A DNA stretch of 64,000 nt from Pocillopora verrucosa (lineage: Eukaryota > Cnidaria > Anthozoa > Scleractinia > Pocilloporidae). How positions within the stretch are numbered: the stretch's first letter is position 1; every line of letters begins with the position of its first letter. The stretch is from contig NC_089323.1 in the NCBI RefSeq assembly GCF_036669915.1, forward strand, positions 20,751,708 through 20,815,707, in the 5' to 3' direction. A program made the translations under genes and the position numbers. Under the pieces are notes generated by a model that searched no databases, was not told where the DNA came from, and saw nothing but the letters and a program-made list of their open reading frames with translations. Below are positions 37,401-50,141 of this stretch, piece by piece.

Positions 37401-39175
37401 AGCTCAGCATGTCAAATTTAACACTTTTGCTTGAAGTTTTCAGTTTCTAGTACAGGATCTGAAAGTGCAATGTTCAGTGAAATTTGGTCCAATCATGGCT
37501 CACAAAAATATGCAAGTTATTTCACAGGACAAGTAGAAAACAAACTGTTCAAGTGTATTATGAGTGTATTATGAATGAACAACAGCCAAATTCACTAGGA
37601 CATGAAGATTGCTTGGAATGACAGCGCCGTAAAACTTGGCTGCAGTGACTGATGTGGCCTTCCACTCAACACATCAGAAAGGTAATCAGGGCAAGCTCTT
37701 ATTTTTCCACTTGAAAGGTAGTCAATTTAGTTCCTGAGGCTTGCTCCACTGTGATGAACAGAGATCACCATGATGAGCTAGCCACGATAGATCTTAGCAT
37801 GATTGCAGTTGCTCTGACACCGTAATGATTAGTATGAATTTTAACAGTTATGCCACGTTATATTTTTCATCATACCTGTTTTGTTTTTGAAAACGAAACT
37901 TTATATACTATACAAGAGTTAGCTGTGTTTGATTTTTATTACGGGGAGGATTTGTCTTGTAGTCAGTTTTGCCAATGTTTTAAATCTGCTGCTTGTGTGA
38001 TAATAGGAAATTTTGAAAAATCCCGTGTGTATTTTGAAGCTGTTTCTGCCATTGTTCCAAAGTAGCCATATACAGTCATTGTTAATCATTTAACAAAGCA
38101 TGCTGTAATCTAAGCTGATCCACTTTTCTTGATACATGTAAACTCACAATCTAACTGAGCATGAAAACCTTTAAAACTTGGACTGTCCATTTTTTTTTTA
38201 TCTTTGAGGATTTTTGTCTCTGCTTATGTTACAGTAATGTAAATTACTGTGCCTGGAATTTTTTGCAAACCTTTGCTCGCTTGTTCCAAAATTTCACTTT
38301 CAATTAACGAAAGAAAAGCTAAAAAGAAGTCCCAGAAAAGGTCGGACATAGTACGATTTGGCAGATGGTGTGACAGCTTTAGCTAAATTCTATGCTCTAT
38401 ACTCTCATAGAGCATGCTCTTTCAACTAATGACAGTACATGTTATATCCGAACTTTATTATTATATTAATTAGAGTTGGCTTGCTGTTAAAAATACAGAG
38501 GAAGACACCCTCTCTTAACTAACCTGTGTACATAATTGATCCAAAAACCAGTTACGTACTTCAGCCACCTTTTTCTTGTGAACAGCCAGTTCAAGCTAAA
38601 TAAAAAATAAATTAATATTCAACACTTTCATAGTAAATTTCACCATATTGTTAAAAAAAGATACCTTATGCAACTCACATTGAATAAAACAATTTCAGAC
38701 AATACCTCTGATTTTGGTTTATATTTTTCAAGCCATAGATCTTCATCTTTCCTAAATTTGTGATGGGCAGCTTGGCTGCTTTCACCTTAAGATGGGTTAA
38801 GACTTGGGTTAGAATTTCCACAGAAAGTTATAAATGGTGCATTAAAAAAATTAATATTGCACAACTGATTTTTTGCAGTCTGTGAGTGAGGTGTAATCTA
38901 TATCATCATAGTAATAAATTTAGACCATATATAGCTGCTATGATAGTTCTTTTCATTTCCTGTTTTCTCTACCCCTTTATTCATCTCACCACTGCACATT
39001 ACTTATTCTGCTTAAAAAGATTAATAAGTGAATCAGAGCTGCACGATGGTCTATCTGAGAAAGTGCCTGGAGCTTTACTTGTTACAAGTGAATGGTTGAT
39101 GTTAGCTTGTTTTGTTTTCTTAGTATTTCCTTCATCAAAGTCACTGAATGAACTTGCAATCCATGCACTACGCTT
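31414..39175 (-). CDS. RAD17: RAD17 checkpoint clamp loader, N-terminal exon(s) unresolved
   Basis: Cell-cycle checkpoint protein that with RFC2-5 loads the 9-1-1 clamp at damaged DNA. Phase-consistent exons in transcript order: 39175-39079 (SAWIASSFSDFDE), 38785-38706 (LWLEKYKPKSE), 38595-38524 (ELAVHKKKVAEV), 36552-36423 (P-loop GPTGAGKTAT, then VQEWLNPL), 36124-35979 (KKIVLVE), 35592-35540 (DLPNIFFRE), 35295-35170 (VPIVFVISDS), 35057-34988 (FNPIAQTSLVKALNRI), 34598-34484 (SGGDIRTAINGLQFSSSK), 34275-34015 (ALFLFRALGKILYCK), 33819-33737, 33403-33311 (FNLYLHQNYLEF), 33017-32964, 32755-32603 (GWRPLHKPQLFEVNKK), 32283-32244, 32038-31979 (LQTEVLPYLAI), 31800-31743 and 31624-31414. The end DDDDVIEDFDDEDF parallels the acidic tail of animal RAD17. 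The first visible exon starts with an acceptor, so the initiating exon lies upstream, probably between 39.6 and 40.35 kb; I could not fix it. Confidence 0.93.
36961..37133. mobile_element. Foldback (near-palindromic) element, about 173 bp
   Basis: Two arms of about 84 bp are near-perfect inverted repeats, starting GAGAAGCCTTGACTGTGCTC and ending with its complement, around a centre of only a few bases (ACATAG). It would form a long hairpin. Intronic in RAD17. Confidence 0.85.
37207..38450. other. Large RAD17 intron segment with possible decayed inverted-repeat element
   Basis: The intron between RAD17 exons at 36552 and 38524 is unusually long. Near its two ends AGCATGCTCTATG occurs in opposite orientations (about 37231 and 38403), next to TACCGTC/TACTGTC. 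This could mark the ends of an old element of about 1.2 kb. No transposase or other protein recognised inside. Confidence 0.3.
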
Positions 39176-40344
39176 CTGAAAACAAATGTACACAACAAGG
39201 TTATTAAGTCAGTTTTTTTTTGGAAGAAAATCTAATATGTTTAAATCTGCTGAGTACCAGCTAAAAAATCAGGGAATCAAAATCAGAGTGCTGACTTAAT
39301 TTTTAATAGTTCTTAATCTGTGCAAGACTTTTGGTCATACCAAACAATAAACAGTGAAAAGTGGAGAATTGCAGAGTTCATGTAATAGAACAACTGCATG
39401 GAATGTCCCGAAATCTCATTGAAATAATGGAGAAGAAAAAACCTGCTTCAACACAGATTTTGCAAGATTTTGAGAATAACTTAAAAGCTTTTTGTAATAA
39501 TGCAAAAGAAAATGGCTGAGGTATACTTAAAACAAAAAAGGGCTTTGTGTGCCATTGACAGGATCTGAAACTGAAACCCTCTTACTTGTACATGACTGAC
39601 ACCCAGTCTACATGGCATGGCAGAACTCAATGAGATCCTATATGTGCAAAGGCAATTCTGTTGTGCACATGTTTTGGTAAGGATGGAAAAAATTGGGCAT
39701 GCATTTGCCATAATCTGCAGAAAAGACTGACACTGCTTCTTCACAACTGCTTGCCTTTGAATTTGTTGCAGTGGAGATTGTCTCCTTGTCCTTTTTTTGT
39801 GGCTTTGTCCAAGACGATTTTTGAAAAGTTCTTGGGCTGCAGAAGAAGTAATGAAAATAATAAACAGAAGCACAGTCAATAGGCTTCTTAAAAATCTTAA
39901 GATATTGATTCAGCAAAAAAAAGGGAAAAGTTAAAATTAATCGAAAAATACTTTATTTGTGCAAAGTTTTTTTTACTAACTGTGCATGTAAGTGAGAAAT
40001 GAAGGCATTTTCCATAAATTCTCACCCAAAAGAACTGCATGGTTCTGCTAACAATAACGAACCAACACGTTCTTCTCCATTCACTAAGATAATCCTTTTT
40101 GGATGCTTGCTCTGTGAAAGAAAAAATAGAAAACTGAATACATGAATCACACAAATCCCGAGTCAAGCGCATGCTGTACGATAGTTTGAACAAAGTTTAC
40201 ACGTTGTACTTGTTTAAAAGTACTCTGTCCGAGGCTCCGAGCTGTTAAGAAGGTATACACGACAAACAGACTTTCATACCATTGCATGTAAACACTGACT
40301 CTTTTTTCAAGTCGAACTCTGCAATCCTTAACCTCCGCAATCAA

Positions 40345-40779
40345 CCGTCATTTTGAAAGTTGCGGTTGTTTGAGTACTGAGAAAGGGATAGTCATTATGT
40401 GACTTTTACACCACGCATGTAGGATCCATATTCGATTGTGTTCCGCCGGTTCAGTCTAAAGGTCGATAATTCTTCGCTGAAACGAACTTGGATACGAAGT
40501 TTGACAGCTTACAGGAAATACGTAACGAACCGCACACCGCTGTGGCGCAAAAGGCATTTCCGTTTCTTAAGGGAGTAGACAGCTAGCTTATCTGTGATAA
40601 ATGAGTCATTTGCGTTTGATTTTGAGGTCGACAGTTTCCCTCACGTTCAACGATTACAGAAGACTCTCTTTTCTGCACACTTTTGAAGTTTCTTTGTAAA
40701 CTTGGGTCCATAGGTAGGCGCTAAAAACTGAGAACTCTGGAAATTTGTTCACTGGACCTCAACGCATACTAATAGTAAG
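40345..40779. promoter_or_regulatory. Shared upstream region of RAD17 and the CUB-Ig receptor gene
   Basis: The two genes diverge here with roughly 0.4 kb between the likely RAD17 5' end and the receptor's start at 40780. Locally less AT-rich with several CG dinucleotides. No named element is certain. Confidence 0.4.
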
Positions 40780-43700
40780 ATGATCCTGCAAATGGCTCCT
40801 CACCGAGTTCGTCTTGGCTGTACCAGTGTGTTTTATCATAGCGTCTTTCTTTTCCTCATTGGTCACTTAGTTTCTCTAACAGGTTAGTCAACTATGTTTA
40901 ATTTTAATACAGTTTCAGAGTAAAGTAGCAGTAAAGACAATCTGTGATATATTCAAACCCTTCATTGTGGAGAGCCGCGGGGTTTCGGCAGCATCTCTTT
41001 AGAAATCTTTATTTCTGAAGCGTGCCGAAAGACAAGACTTTGAATGAGTTTCCTGCGGCGATAAAGCGAATATTTTATCCACACAAAATCTTTGCGCATT
41101 ATTTGCTCTGAAACATTGTTTGATATTGATAATCTCTCTTTGGTAACAATGTTTGGTTAAGGGTTAATTTTTACTTAAATAAGTTGTAAATCTCTGGATA
41201 AGTTTATTACCTAGTTACGTTACTCTTCGGCATTGCCAGCTTGACCGGTATTTATTCTAGAGTAAGGGCAATTTTCTTCCCTGATAATTTGTTCTCTCTC
41301 AGACATATTGGTTCCTTATGTGTGCGTATGAATTATAATTAAAAAAGATAAGTTGAATAAAAATAAGCTTGTGAAATCCGGCCGGCTGTGAAGTAATGAC
41401 ACGCACGAATTGCGTTGAACAGATCGTTAGCTGTCTTGAAAATTAAAATTTCTCTTCTAGAAAAGAGCCAACAAAAAATTCCATAGAATCGTCCCTTTAG
41501 TTTTCTAAACAGTTTTTGAATCACTTAGTCAAAAGGATATGCTACTAAGTGACAAAGAACGATACATCTCTGCTTGCTATATATAACCTCGAATCGCGTG
41601 AGACGAGTAATATTAGACAGAACGGGTGTAATATAATTACTTGAACTCGAGAACATTTCCAAAAGTGTTTTCCTTCAATTTCTCTCTTTAAGCAACAATC
41701 TGTTGTGCATAATGTTTTCATGGACTGGCAATAGAAACAGGAGCCTCAAGCCCCTATTGTTAGGAACCTTCATTAACCCCCGGTAGTAAATTCATGCTAG
41801 AGTATATATTTATTCATGACTATCAAAGTTGCAAATTTTATTCAACGTGTCATGAAAAAGATTTGTGAAACTATGCTTTGGTAACAGTCAATCTCAGTGA
41901 CACCTGTATGGTGCTGAAAGAATGTTTTTGAAAACCCATCATTTAAGTTGAAGAGTGGAATCTATTTTCTCTGAAAATATTACATTTGGACGTTAAAGGT
42001 TCCATGGATTACTCAAATTTATTAGTTTCAAAGAGGTTTGAAGGTATCCCATCTGATTTCTCAATTTTTAATGGGAGAAGACTTGAAAGGTCCCACCTTG
42101 TTTATCTTGGTAGTGAAGCAAAATTTTCCATCTGAGCAGCAACAGGGCTTAAGTCTTGATGATACTGGGATGAAACCTGCCATGCCTTGAACCTCTGACA
42201 AAAGTTGTCTTATAAACCGTTCCAGCCTTAATTATCATCTCATATAAAAGTGCTTGTAATGTACTTCATCTCAAGACAATATCTTATATGTTGCCAGCCT
42301 GTTTGAGGTTTTACTCTCCTTCCTTCTAAGCTTGGATAATCCTCTCCCACACCTACCAAAGGTAGAACACTGATATGAAGACAATTATTCCTTATAGGTC
42401 CCTTAAGAAGACTTTAAAAGAAACATGTATCCTTCACATTATATGAATATTTATTTTTTTCTTATTGGGATTCGAGAGTTATGGAAATCAACTGAAATCA
42501 TGATGTGTGAATTGCCCTCTGATGTGGTGCTGTTTCTTTCTTGACAAAGAACAGTGCTCAGCATAATATATTAAAGGAGTTCTTTTGTGTCTTACAGAAT
42601 CTGATTAATTTATTCTCAGAATTTTACCATAGTATCATTGTGCAACAACCTCAAACCGCCCATTTGACTGTTAAGCCTAAGGGCAAAAAAATGTGTTGAA
42701 AAATAGCCAAAGATTATGAGGGCAGATTTTTATTTGAAGATCTTGTAATTTTAAGCAAGAAAATGTGGTCAGGGGATTTAGATAATCAAACTTTTAAGAA
42801 AGGGATGTTATATTCTCTGGAAAAATGTAAATATAAATAGGGAGTTTTCAGTGCTTAAACCATTCCATGTATGGTCAAGTTTTCTTGCTTTAATCTTTGG
42901 GCAGGACTAAGGATGAGTAAATTGTGTGGCTTCAGATATGGTGCTTAAACGCAACCTTTCCTTCCTGTGTTCTACTTACAGCAGAATGATGTAACATACT
43001 TTTCTCAGAGCTCAAAAATCAGTAGCTACCTTCTGTTAAACCTTTTATTCCCCAAGATATAGCAAAAAGTGATATTAATTCATTTTCAAGGGGAAAGGTT
43101 ATGAGAAGATAGCAAAGCATCAGCTGGGGAATATTTTGTGATTAAACACCAAATTTTCAGATCTAACATTATGAGACATGTTTGGCAGACATTGCAGAGA
43201 ATTGATAGTTAGATCAATATATTGAAATTATGATTGGAGCTAACCTCAGACATGACATTATAGTCTAGTACTTACAGTGTACCGTTACTCATTTTAACAA
43301 AAGAAATACCAGCATAATTATTCATTGATCTAATGGTACAATAACTATATATCTTTAGCCATGTTAAAAATTATGTCTGGTTGTCAAGTTTTTAGAAAAT
43401 GTTTGATACTATGTGATAAAACATATTCATTTAATATTAATAGTCTTTCAAAAAGTGTAATGGTCATATAAGATAAAATTTTGTGGAAGCAAAGCCAATG
43501 TCATGCTAGATGTGACCTTTTTTAGTGGTCCTTCACCTGTCTAAATAGTGTTAGGGGGAAGTGGAGAGAGAGGTACATGGCTTCCAGGGTCTCTCTACTT
43601 TCCCCCAAGAGAATTACTAGAATTTGTCATTTTCCTATAGAATGCCAACATCTTGTCAAGCAGAAAGATGATGTACTAAAAGATAAAGTTTGATTTATTA

Positions 43701-46700
43701 CCACATTCTTAGAATGGAAATTATGAGAAATGTAAAGCAGACAGTAAGGAGAGTTAATATTGAGTTCGTGGGAGAGAAAAGGTTTGAAAGGGTACTAAAT
43801 TATAATTTCTTCTCTGTTGCAGATGGAAACTGTGGTCACATCATCTTTACAGAAAGAACTGGAGAATTAAAAACTCCAGATTACCCAAAGACATATCCAA
43901 GTCATTCAAAATGCTCCTGGTTGATAAAGGCACCTTCAGGATACAAAATCAAATTACAGTTTTTTGATTTTGTGCTGGAAACAAGTTATGGTTGCGGTAG
44001 TGATAATGTTAAAATTTATGAAGGGAAGAACAGTTCTGCCACACTTATAGGAAAGTATTGTGGAGATAAAAATCCATTTAATGTGGAAACACCAAGAAGT
44101 TATATGTATATCACATTCAAGTCTGACAGATCTTTGAATTATCGTGGATTCAAGGCCTCATTTGTCATGGAAGCAATGAGGCCCATAAAATCTATGATTT
44201 TTAAAAGAACATTGATGGATACCACTGTCAGAGTTGTTGGGCAACAGGTTAAATTTACTTGCCAGGTCAAAGATGGAAGTCTAAATATTGTTATTTCATG
44301 GACGAAAGATGGAAAAAGCTTGAGTCGGAGTAAATCAAACTTTACCATGATCAAAAACAGTTCTTACAACAAGAAATCAACTCTGTTGTTGACCAGAGTG
44401 TCAAAAAATGATGCTGGAGAGTACAACTGCACAGTGGAGGACATTGATATGGGGAGAAAAATCTCTTCCTCTGGAAGCCTTCTTGTGAAAGGTACATGTT
44501 CTACAGAGCTCATTCATTTTTGAGCTTTGAAATCAGAAGACTTTGACCAAGCTTTTTGTGTTTTCTCTGACCATAGAATAAAAATTTAGGTCCAAAATTT
44601 TTTTAAGCAATCATTCTGTCATACTATTGGTTGCCCTGTTGTTCTCAGAAAAGTAATTTGTTTTTCTTAACTCACCAAGGTGTACCATCTTAATTGTGAT
44701 AAATAAATGTGAAATAATACTTTCTCAACTTTGAGGAAAAGATATCAATCCTCATTTCTTTATGACCAAAATTGAAAATAAGTGCACATTAATTAAAGTT
44801 CTTTTGTTTTCTTCTGAATTTTTAGAAGCAGCCAGCATAAAAGAGGGTCCCTCTACCATGAATGTCTCAACTGGTGACACTGTTGTTATGAATTGCCAAG
44901 CCTATGGAGATCCCATTCCTAGGATACGGTATGGCTTTGAATCATTCACAGATCATAATGTATTGTAGTCTGCATTTGCAATGTTACGAAGATGTAAGGA
45001 AGAAACCTTTTTTTTAATTAGTAGAGATGCTATGATAAGCTCCATCAGTGAGGGCCACTTATATATTAGCCCAATGTATTTAGTAACATGTTGTTTCATT
45101 TTCATTTTGCTTTTGGTTTTTTTTTTAAATTGCATTAACAGTTGGAAAGTCAATGGAGAAGAAAAGACAGCAATGGCCATCCAAAAGAACTTCACCTCTC
45201 AGCTGAAATTCCCAGCAGACATAAATGCAGTTGTGAACTGTACAGCAGCCAATCAGTTTGGAATGGACTCGAAAGCTACAAATATTGTTGTAACAGGTTA
45301 GAATTAACTTAAGGTTTGGCTGATTCTTTCTGATGATGTACTCCATTTCTAGCTGAGCTGATTCCAGTTTTCATATTGTGAAGTCACCGGGAGTGTTGTC
45401 TCCCCCCCCCCCTCCCAGGCAGGATACGAGTGCAATGCCATTAACAAATTAATGTAGATGCTGTAATTTAATTAGACTTTAAACACCTGTAAATTGTCAC
45501 TGACAATTAATGATTTATTTTATCTTAATTTATTTCATTAAGCTCCTGTGATACTTACCACTGTGACAGATGATGACTCAACAACTTCTGCACCCAGCTG
45601 GTCTTCACCTGTGATAACTATAGTGCCAGCCAATTTGACTGCAGAGCTGGGAGCTAATGTGACATTAAAATGTGCTGCAGAAGGAGATCCTAAACCCAAG
45701 ATCAGGTACAGTTTGTGCAATGGAAGTGCACTAAGAATGCATAGTAGATACAAATATTAGTAAATTGTTTTCAGTGAGCTTGTTGTGAATGGCAAGCAAT
45801 TTTACCAAAATTACCTCAAGCATCTTTTCTTTGACTTCCATGTACATTTGTGTATCCTCACTATATGTACATTTGTGTATCCTCACTATATGTACATTTA
45901 TTTATTAACTAAAGATTCAAGAATTATTGTTCAAAGCATTCTCATACTTAGCCAGGCTACAGTCTGGCAAAGTGGTCTTAATAAACAATTTTTTTGCCAT
46001 TCAGTGATGTATCATGATTTACTTCTCTGTTTAGATGGCTGATAGAGGGTAAATATTACGAGGACTTACCAGAAGATGAAAATGGAGTATCTCTCTTCAC
46101 TCTAACAGTTATTAAAGACAGGACAGCTATACAATGTGAGGCAAAAAATAATCACAACATCGACTCAAAGACAGCCTACATTACAGCTGCTAAAGGTAAC
46201 AAATTTTCTCATTTTCCAAATCTTTGGTTCTAAGGGGTAACATGGTACTAGTTAATAGCAAGGTCTAATAAACATGTGTTTCATTTCCTTGTCAAACATA
46301 GTCCAAATCTCAGTCATCCCAAACTTGTTGAGCGACATTGTTCCACTTAATTAATGAATGAACTATGCTTTCATTTCTCTGCCAATTATTGAAAGCCCAT
46401 GCAAGTTTTTTTAAGAACAAGACTCACTCTGAATTTGAAATTTATGTCAAAAGTATATGAAAAATGACCTTGTTCTATCTAGAATTACACAATATGTCAT
46501 TTATTTTAATTTTATTTTTTAGTTGATGCAGCTGTGGAGTCTAATCCATCATCAGGAGTTTCAACTCAGTTGACCATTATTTTGGTCATGGCATTTGTTG
46601 TGTTAGCTGTCTTGTTCATCCTGTGTGGGGTCCTTGTCATGAATCGCCGTGGCAATTTCAAATTGAAAAACTTACCAACACCTGTTGATTTGGAGAACTT

Positions 46701-47826
46701 ACAAAATAATCCAATATATGAGCAGCACACAAACTATTATGTCAACCCACAGCTACTGAATTGGCAGGTATCAAGAAACGGGATGGAATTCATCAAAGAA
46801 CTGGGACATGGAAATGGTAAGTTGATTAAAATTTTGCTAAGTCTTTCGTTGCTTTGAAAACAAGTGGAGATAATTTGCTGTCATATCAGCATAACACTCC
46901 CTAGCAATGCAGTTGTTTATTTTGATTGCCTTCTTTGGGACAGCATGCATATTAATTACCCTTTTTCATTTACAGGAAACTTCTCAAGCCTCTTTCTTGC
47001 CAGTGTGAATGAAACCAAAGTGGAAAATGACAAGGAAAGAAAAGGTCCACTCTTTATGGTGAAGTTGCTCAAAGAAAAATACTCTTTGGAAGAGGATAGA
47101 AGGAACTTTGAGAAAGATGCTATTGCCCTGACCACATTTAGCCACCCATATGTGCAAAATTTGTATGGTGTCTGTGTGGACAGCCCACCTCTGTGCCTTG
47201 TGTTTGAGTTTTCAGAGCATGATGAATGCTTGCAGCAATTTCTCATTGAATCAGGCCGTGGTCATTGTTCAATCCATCGACGCACTGATATACAAAATGC
47301 CAAACCAAAGCTGTCAAACATAGATCAGATATCCATTGCCAAGCAGATAGCAAGTGGTATGGAATACTTAGCAGATAAGGGTTATGTCCACAGAGAATTG
47401 TGCACCAAGAACTGCATCATGGGCAAAGGAATGGTAGTCAAGATCTCAAACCTGGGTTTCTCTTGGAAAGGTCCAAATAGTGATTACTTCTCCTTGGGAT
47501 CCATAGAGCGAGCTGGCTACCCTGTGAGATGGCTCCCCCCTGAAACCCTCCAGTATGGTGTATTTGAAGAGGATACTGACATCTGGTCATTTGGTGTTGT
47601 ATTATGGGAGATTTACTCTAGTGGTTTAACACCATACTATGGAATGAATGATGATGAAGTTATTTCTTTGGTGAATGGTGGAGACATTCTTCCTTGTCCA
47701 AAAGAGTGTCCCAAAGAAATGTATGAAATTATGCAAGGCTGCTGGAAGTTGATGCCAACTGAGAGGCCAAGGTTTAACTGCATTCATCACCAGATCTCAT
47801 CACTTTTCAATGGAGTGCCTGTGTAA
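40780..47826 (+). CDS. CUB-Ig-Ig-Ig transmembrane receptor with MuSK/ROR-like pseudokinase domain
   Basis: Eight exons join in frame to 832 residues: 40780-40882 (signal peptide), 43823-44491, 44826-44928, 45142-45296, 45543-45705, 46035-46195, 46523-46816 and 46976-47826. Exon 2 holds a CUB domain (DGNCGHIIF to GFKASF) and the first Ig domain; exons 3-4 and 5-6 hold Ig domains 2 and 3, each split by one intron. Exon 7 encodes a membrane helix (LTIILVMAFVVLAVLFILCG) and a juxtamembrane NPIY at 46708-46719. The kinase lobe is closest by eye to MuSK and ROR (VRWLPPETLQYGVF, DIWSFGVVLWEIYSSGLTPY). The beta-3 lysine seems kept (FMVKLLK), but the alpha-C Glu is Asp (FEKDA), HRD is HRE (47389-47397) and DFG is NLG (47449-47457). 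Catalysis is therefore doubtful, and a scaffold or co-receptor role is inferred. The ligand is unknown. The CUB plus three Ig ectodomain is not that of vertebrate MuSK, ROR or PTK7. Confidence 0.88.
45841..45900. repeat. 25-bp tandem repeat, 2.4 units
   Basis: TGTACATTTGTGTATCCTCA plus CTATA is repeated twice and followed by a partial unit, in an intron of the receptor gene. Confidence 0.85.
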
Positions 47827-50141
47827 CTGTGTTGCTTTCCAGTAACAATGATTTATTTAAGATAAGGGCTGCAGAAATGTTTATGAACACCACAATCAGA
47901 AGTTTACAACTTCTGATTGGAATAACACTTCTGACAATTTGCTGTTAATAAGTTCATACTGAGGAACAACTGAAGAATGTTTGTTAAAGGTTCTTTAATT
48001 AGATTGCATATGAATACTTTGCATAGTGTCTTAATTAATAATGTCTCAGACTTGATTTCATTAAGTCGCAGCTTTGGGACCTGCATGATGAGTAAACCCA
48101 CAAGTATAATTTTTTCTAGTTTAGAAAGTAAATTTACCTTTCCATTAAAATACATATTTATATATTTTTGTATATTTTATTTCAAAAAAATTAAGATTGC
48201 CTGTTATCTGTAAATTGACTAGTTATTGTTTGTTGACTGATGTTGGCAGAGTTTTTGTACCTTGTTTCTAGCATAGCTTTGTAGTAATTAATCACTTTGT
48301 ATGTTTTGTCAAGGGTTGATGGACAGGTGGTAAAAGGGACCTGTTCTTTACTTAAACTGAGGTATGAAAATTGAAATTTACAAGACAGTTTAAAGTGGAT
48401 GAGTATTGAAAAGAAACTTAAACAATGTTGCGTGTTGTAGAGTAAACAGTGGCAAAATAGAGACTTGCATTATCTAAGTATGACATACCTATATCTGTTT
48501 TTATAAAACTGCAAACAATGTTAATATTTAATATAAGTTTAAAGTAGGTCAAATCATGTAGTGCTGTTGGGAAATGCTCAAGGTTGCCTTGCTTTTCCAG
48601 TTAGTGGGATTTGTTTGGATTACCTGGTTTTTACTTGGGTTGTCCAATGTAAGAACATATGAAAATAAAATTATGGTGGAGCATTTTCTGAAGCAAATTA
48701 TGTTGAGGAAGATTTCATTCAAGGGACAGAAATTGAGTACAGTTGGGTTGAACCAGTACAGTTTATTGTTGAGTGTTGTGAGTAAATACTCAAATAAAGA
48801 GATTTAACAATGGAAATTTGTTGGTCTATTTCCTCTATATTGTTTAATTCATTTAACTAAATTACAAGGAAGTGTGGAGCAGCTAGAAGAGAAAATAACA
48901 AATGAAATCTTATGAAGAGGAGGGTTAATCATAAGGTCAATTGTTGGAGAAGCCATTACTGACAGAAATAGACAAACTTCCTACTTATCACACTGGCATA
49001 AACCATGTCTAGTTGCTGGAGGAGACAGTGCTACTTTCAGATTAGAACTTTGGAAAGAAATGGTTTGTGGGTTTTGGATAAAAACACTACTGCTTGCCTA
49101 CACTGTGGTTTATATTTTTCTCTAATTTGTTTCAAATTGTTCCACTAACTTAAACTTTTACATCTGAACTAATATAGTATGGCTAACTTACATTTAATGA
49201 AGTTGTACTATGACTAATTTAATAGAAAAATGATGTTTAAATTTAAGACACTAATGTGTGATAGAAACTCTTGTTTAACTTCCTCAAAGTTTTTCTTTTT
49301 GTGAAAAATTCTTAAAGATTTGTCTGGAAATACTATTATGTTAATTCACCTTTTGGATGACTGCTCCTTATTCTGCACCAGGAATTGTTCTTCATCTAAT
49401 TTACATAAAGGAAGTTATTAGTCAGTTCTAAACTCAGGCAAAATTACAGGCAAATCAACAACTTATCAACAAAAAAAAAAAAAAAGAAGGATTTGCCTGA
49501 CCTGCATGCTCCATATATGATGAAAATTTGGCCATGCATTCTGCAGAGTTTTTTTCATCATCTAAAGGTCATTATTTTACATTTATAAAGAAATAAGACA
49601 GATAAAGTACGTAAAAACCTGCCAGTACTTCTGTTTATAGTTGAAGCATACTATAAAGGGATTAATTACCCTCACTACTTTGTTTAAATTTATCTTATTT
49701 GTTATTTTAAAACAATTGTTCACAATACTATCTACAACTTGCAAAGTCAATAACATAATTTTAAAAATGTTACACTCTGTAACACTATGATTGGTGCTCA
49801 CCATCAAGGAAATGGTGATATTGGTATTAAACATAACCTGTTTCTTCATCCATCTAAACTTGTGACCTCAAATGTTTCTAATAGACCACTGAAAGTGTGT
49901 AGCTCAGAAATATGGAATTCCTCTTTAAGGATGCTTGTATCAAGTGGAAATTCTATTGACTCAAACATGATAGATATTTTAATCTTGTGTCACTCTTTAG
50001 GAGGAACACCCAGTCAAGAAAAATGTTTGTTGATTTGAAAAATGTTTTCTAAAAATTTTTAAAACCTAATTTCCAATACCAAATAGCATTAAATACTGTA
50101 AACACCATAAATTTAATTTATTATACTTCTTTGATGATGCT
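47827..50141. other. Intergenic, 3' UTRs of the receptor gene and RNF170
   Basis: AT-rich, no coding similarity recognised. It holds the 3' ends of two convergent genes. AATAAA-like signals occur, for example near 48664 and 48795, and there is an A-rich tract near 49470. Confidence 0.5.

Noticed and set aside
37850..38065. Plus-strand frame of 71 codons in a RAD17 intron
   Set aside because: Cysteine and aromatic rich but no recognisable domain or splice context; likely chance in an AT-rich intron.
38886..39179. Plus-strand frame of 97 codons
   Set aside because: Overlaps antisense the RAD17 exon with SAWIASSFSDFDE.
40147..40344. Minus-strand frame considered as the RAD17 start
   Set aside because: No match to the RAD17 N-terminus and its phase does not lead into the first assigned exon; left unassigned.
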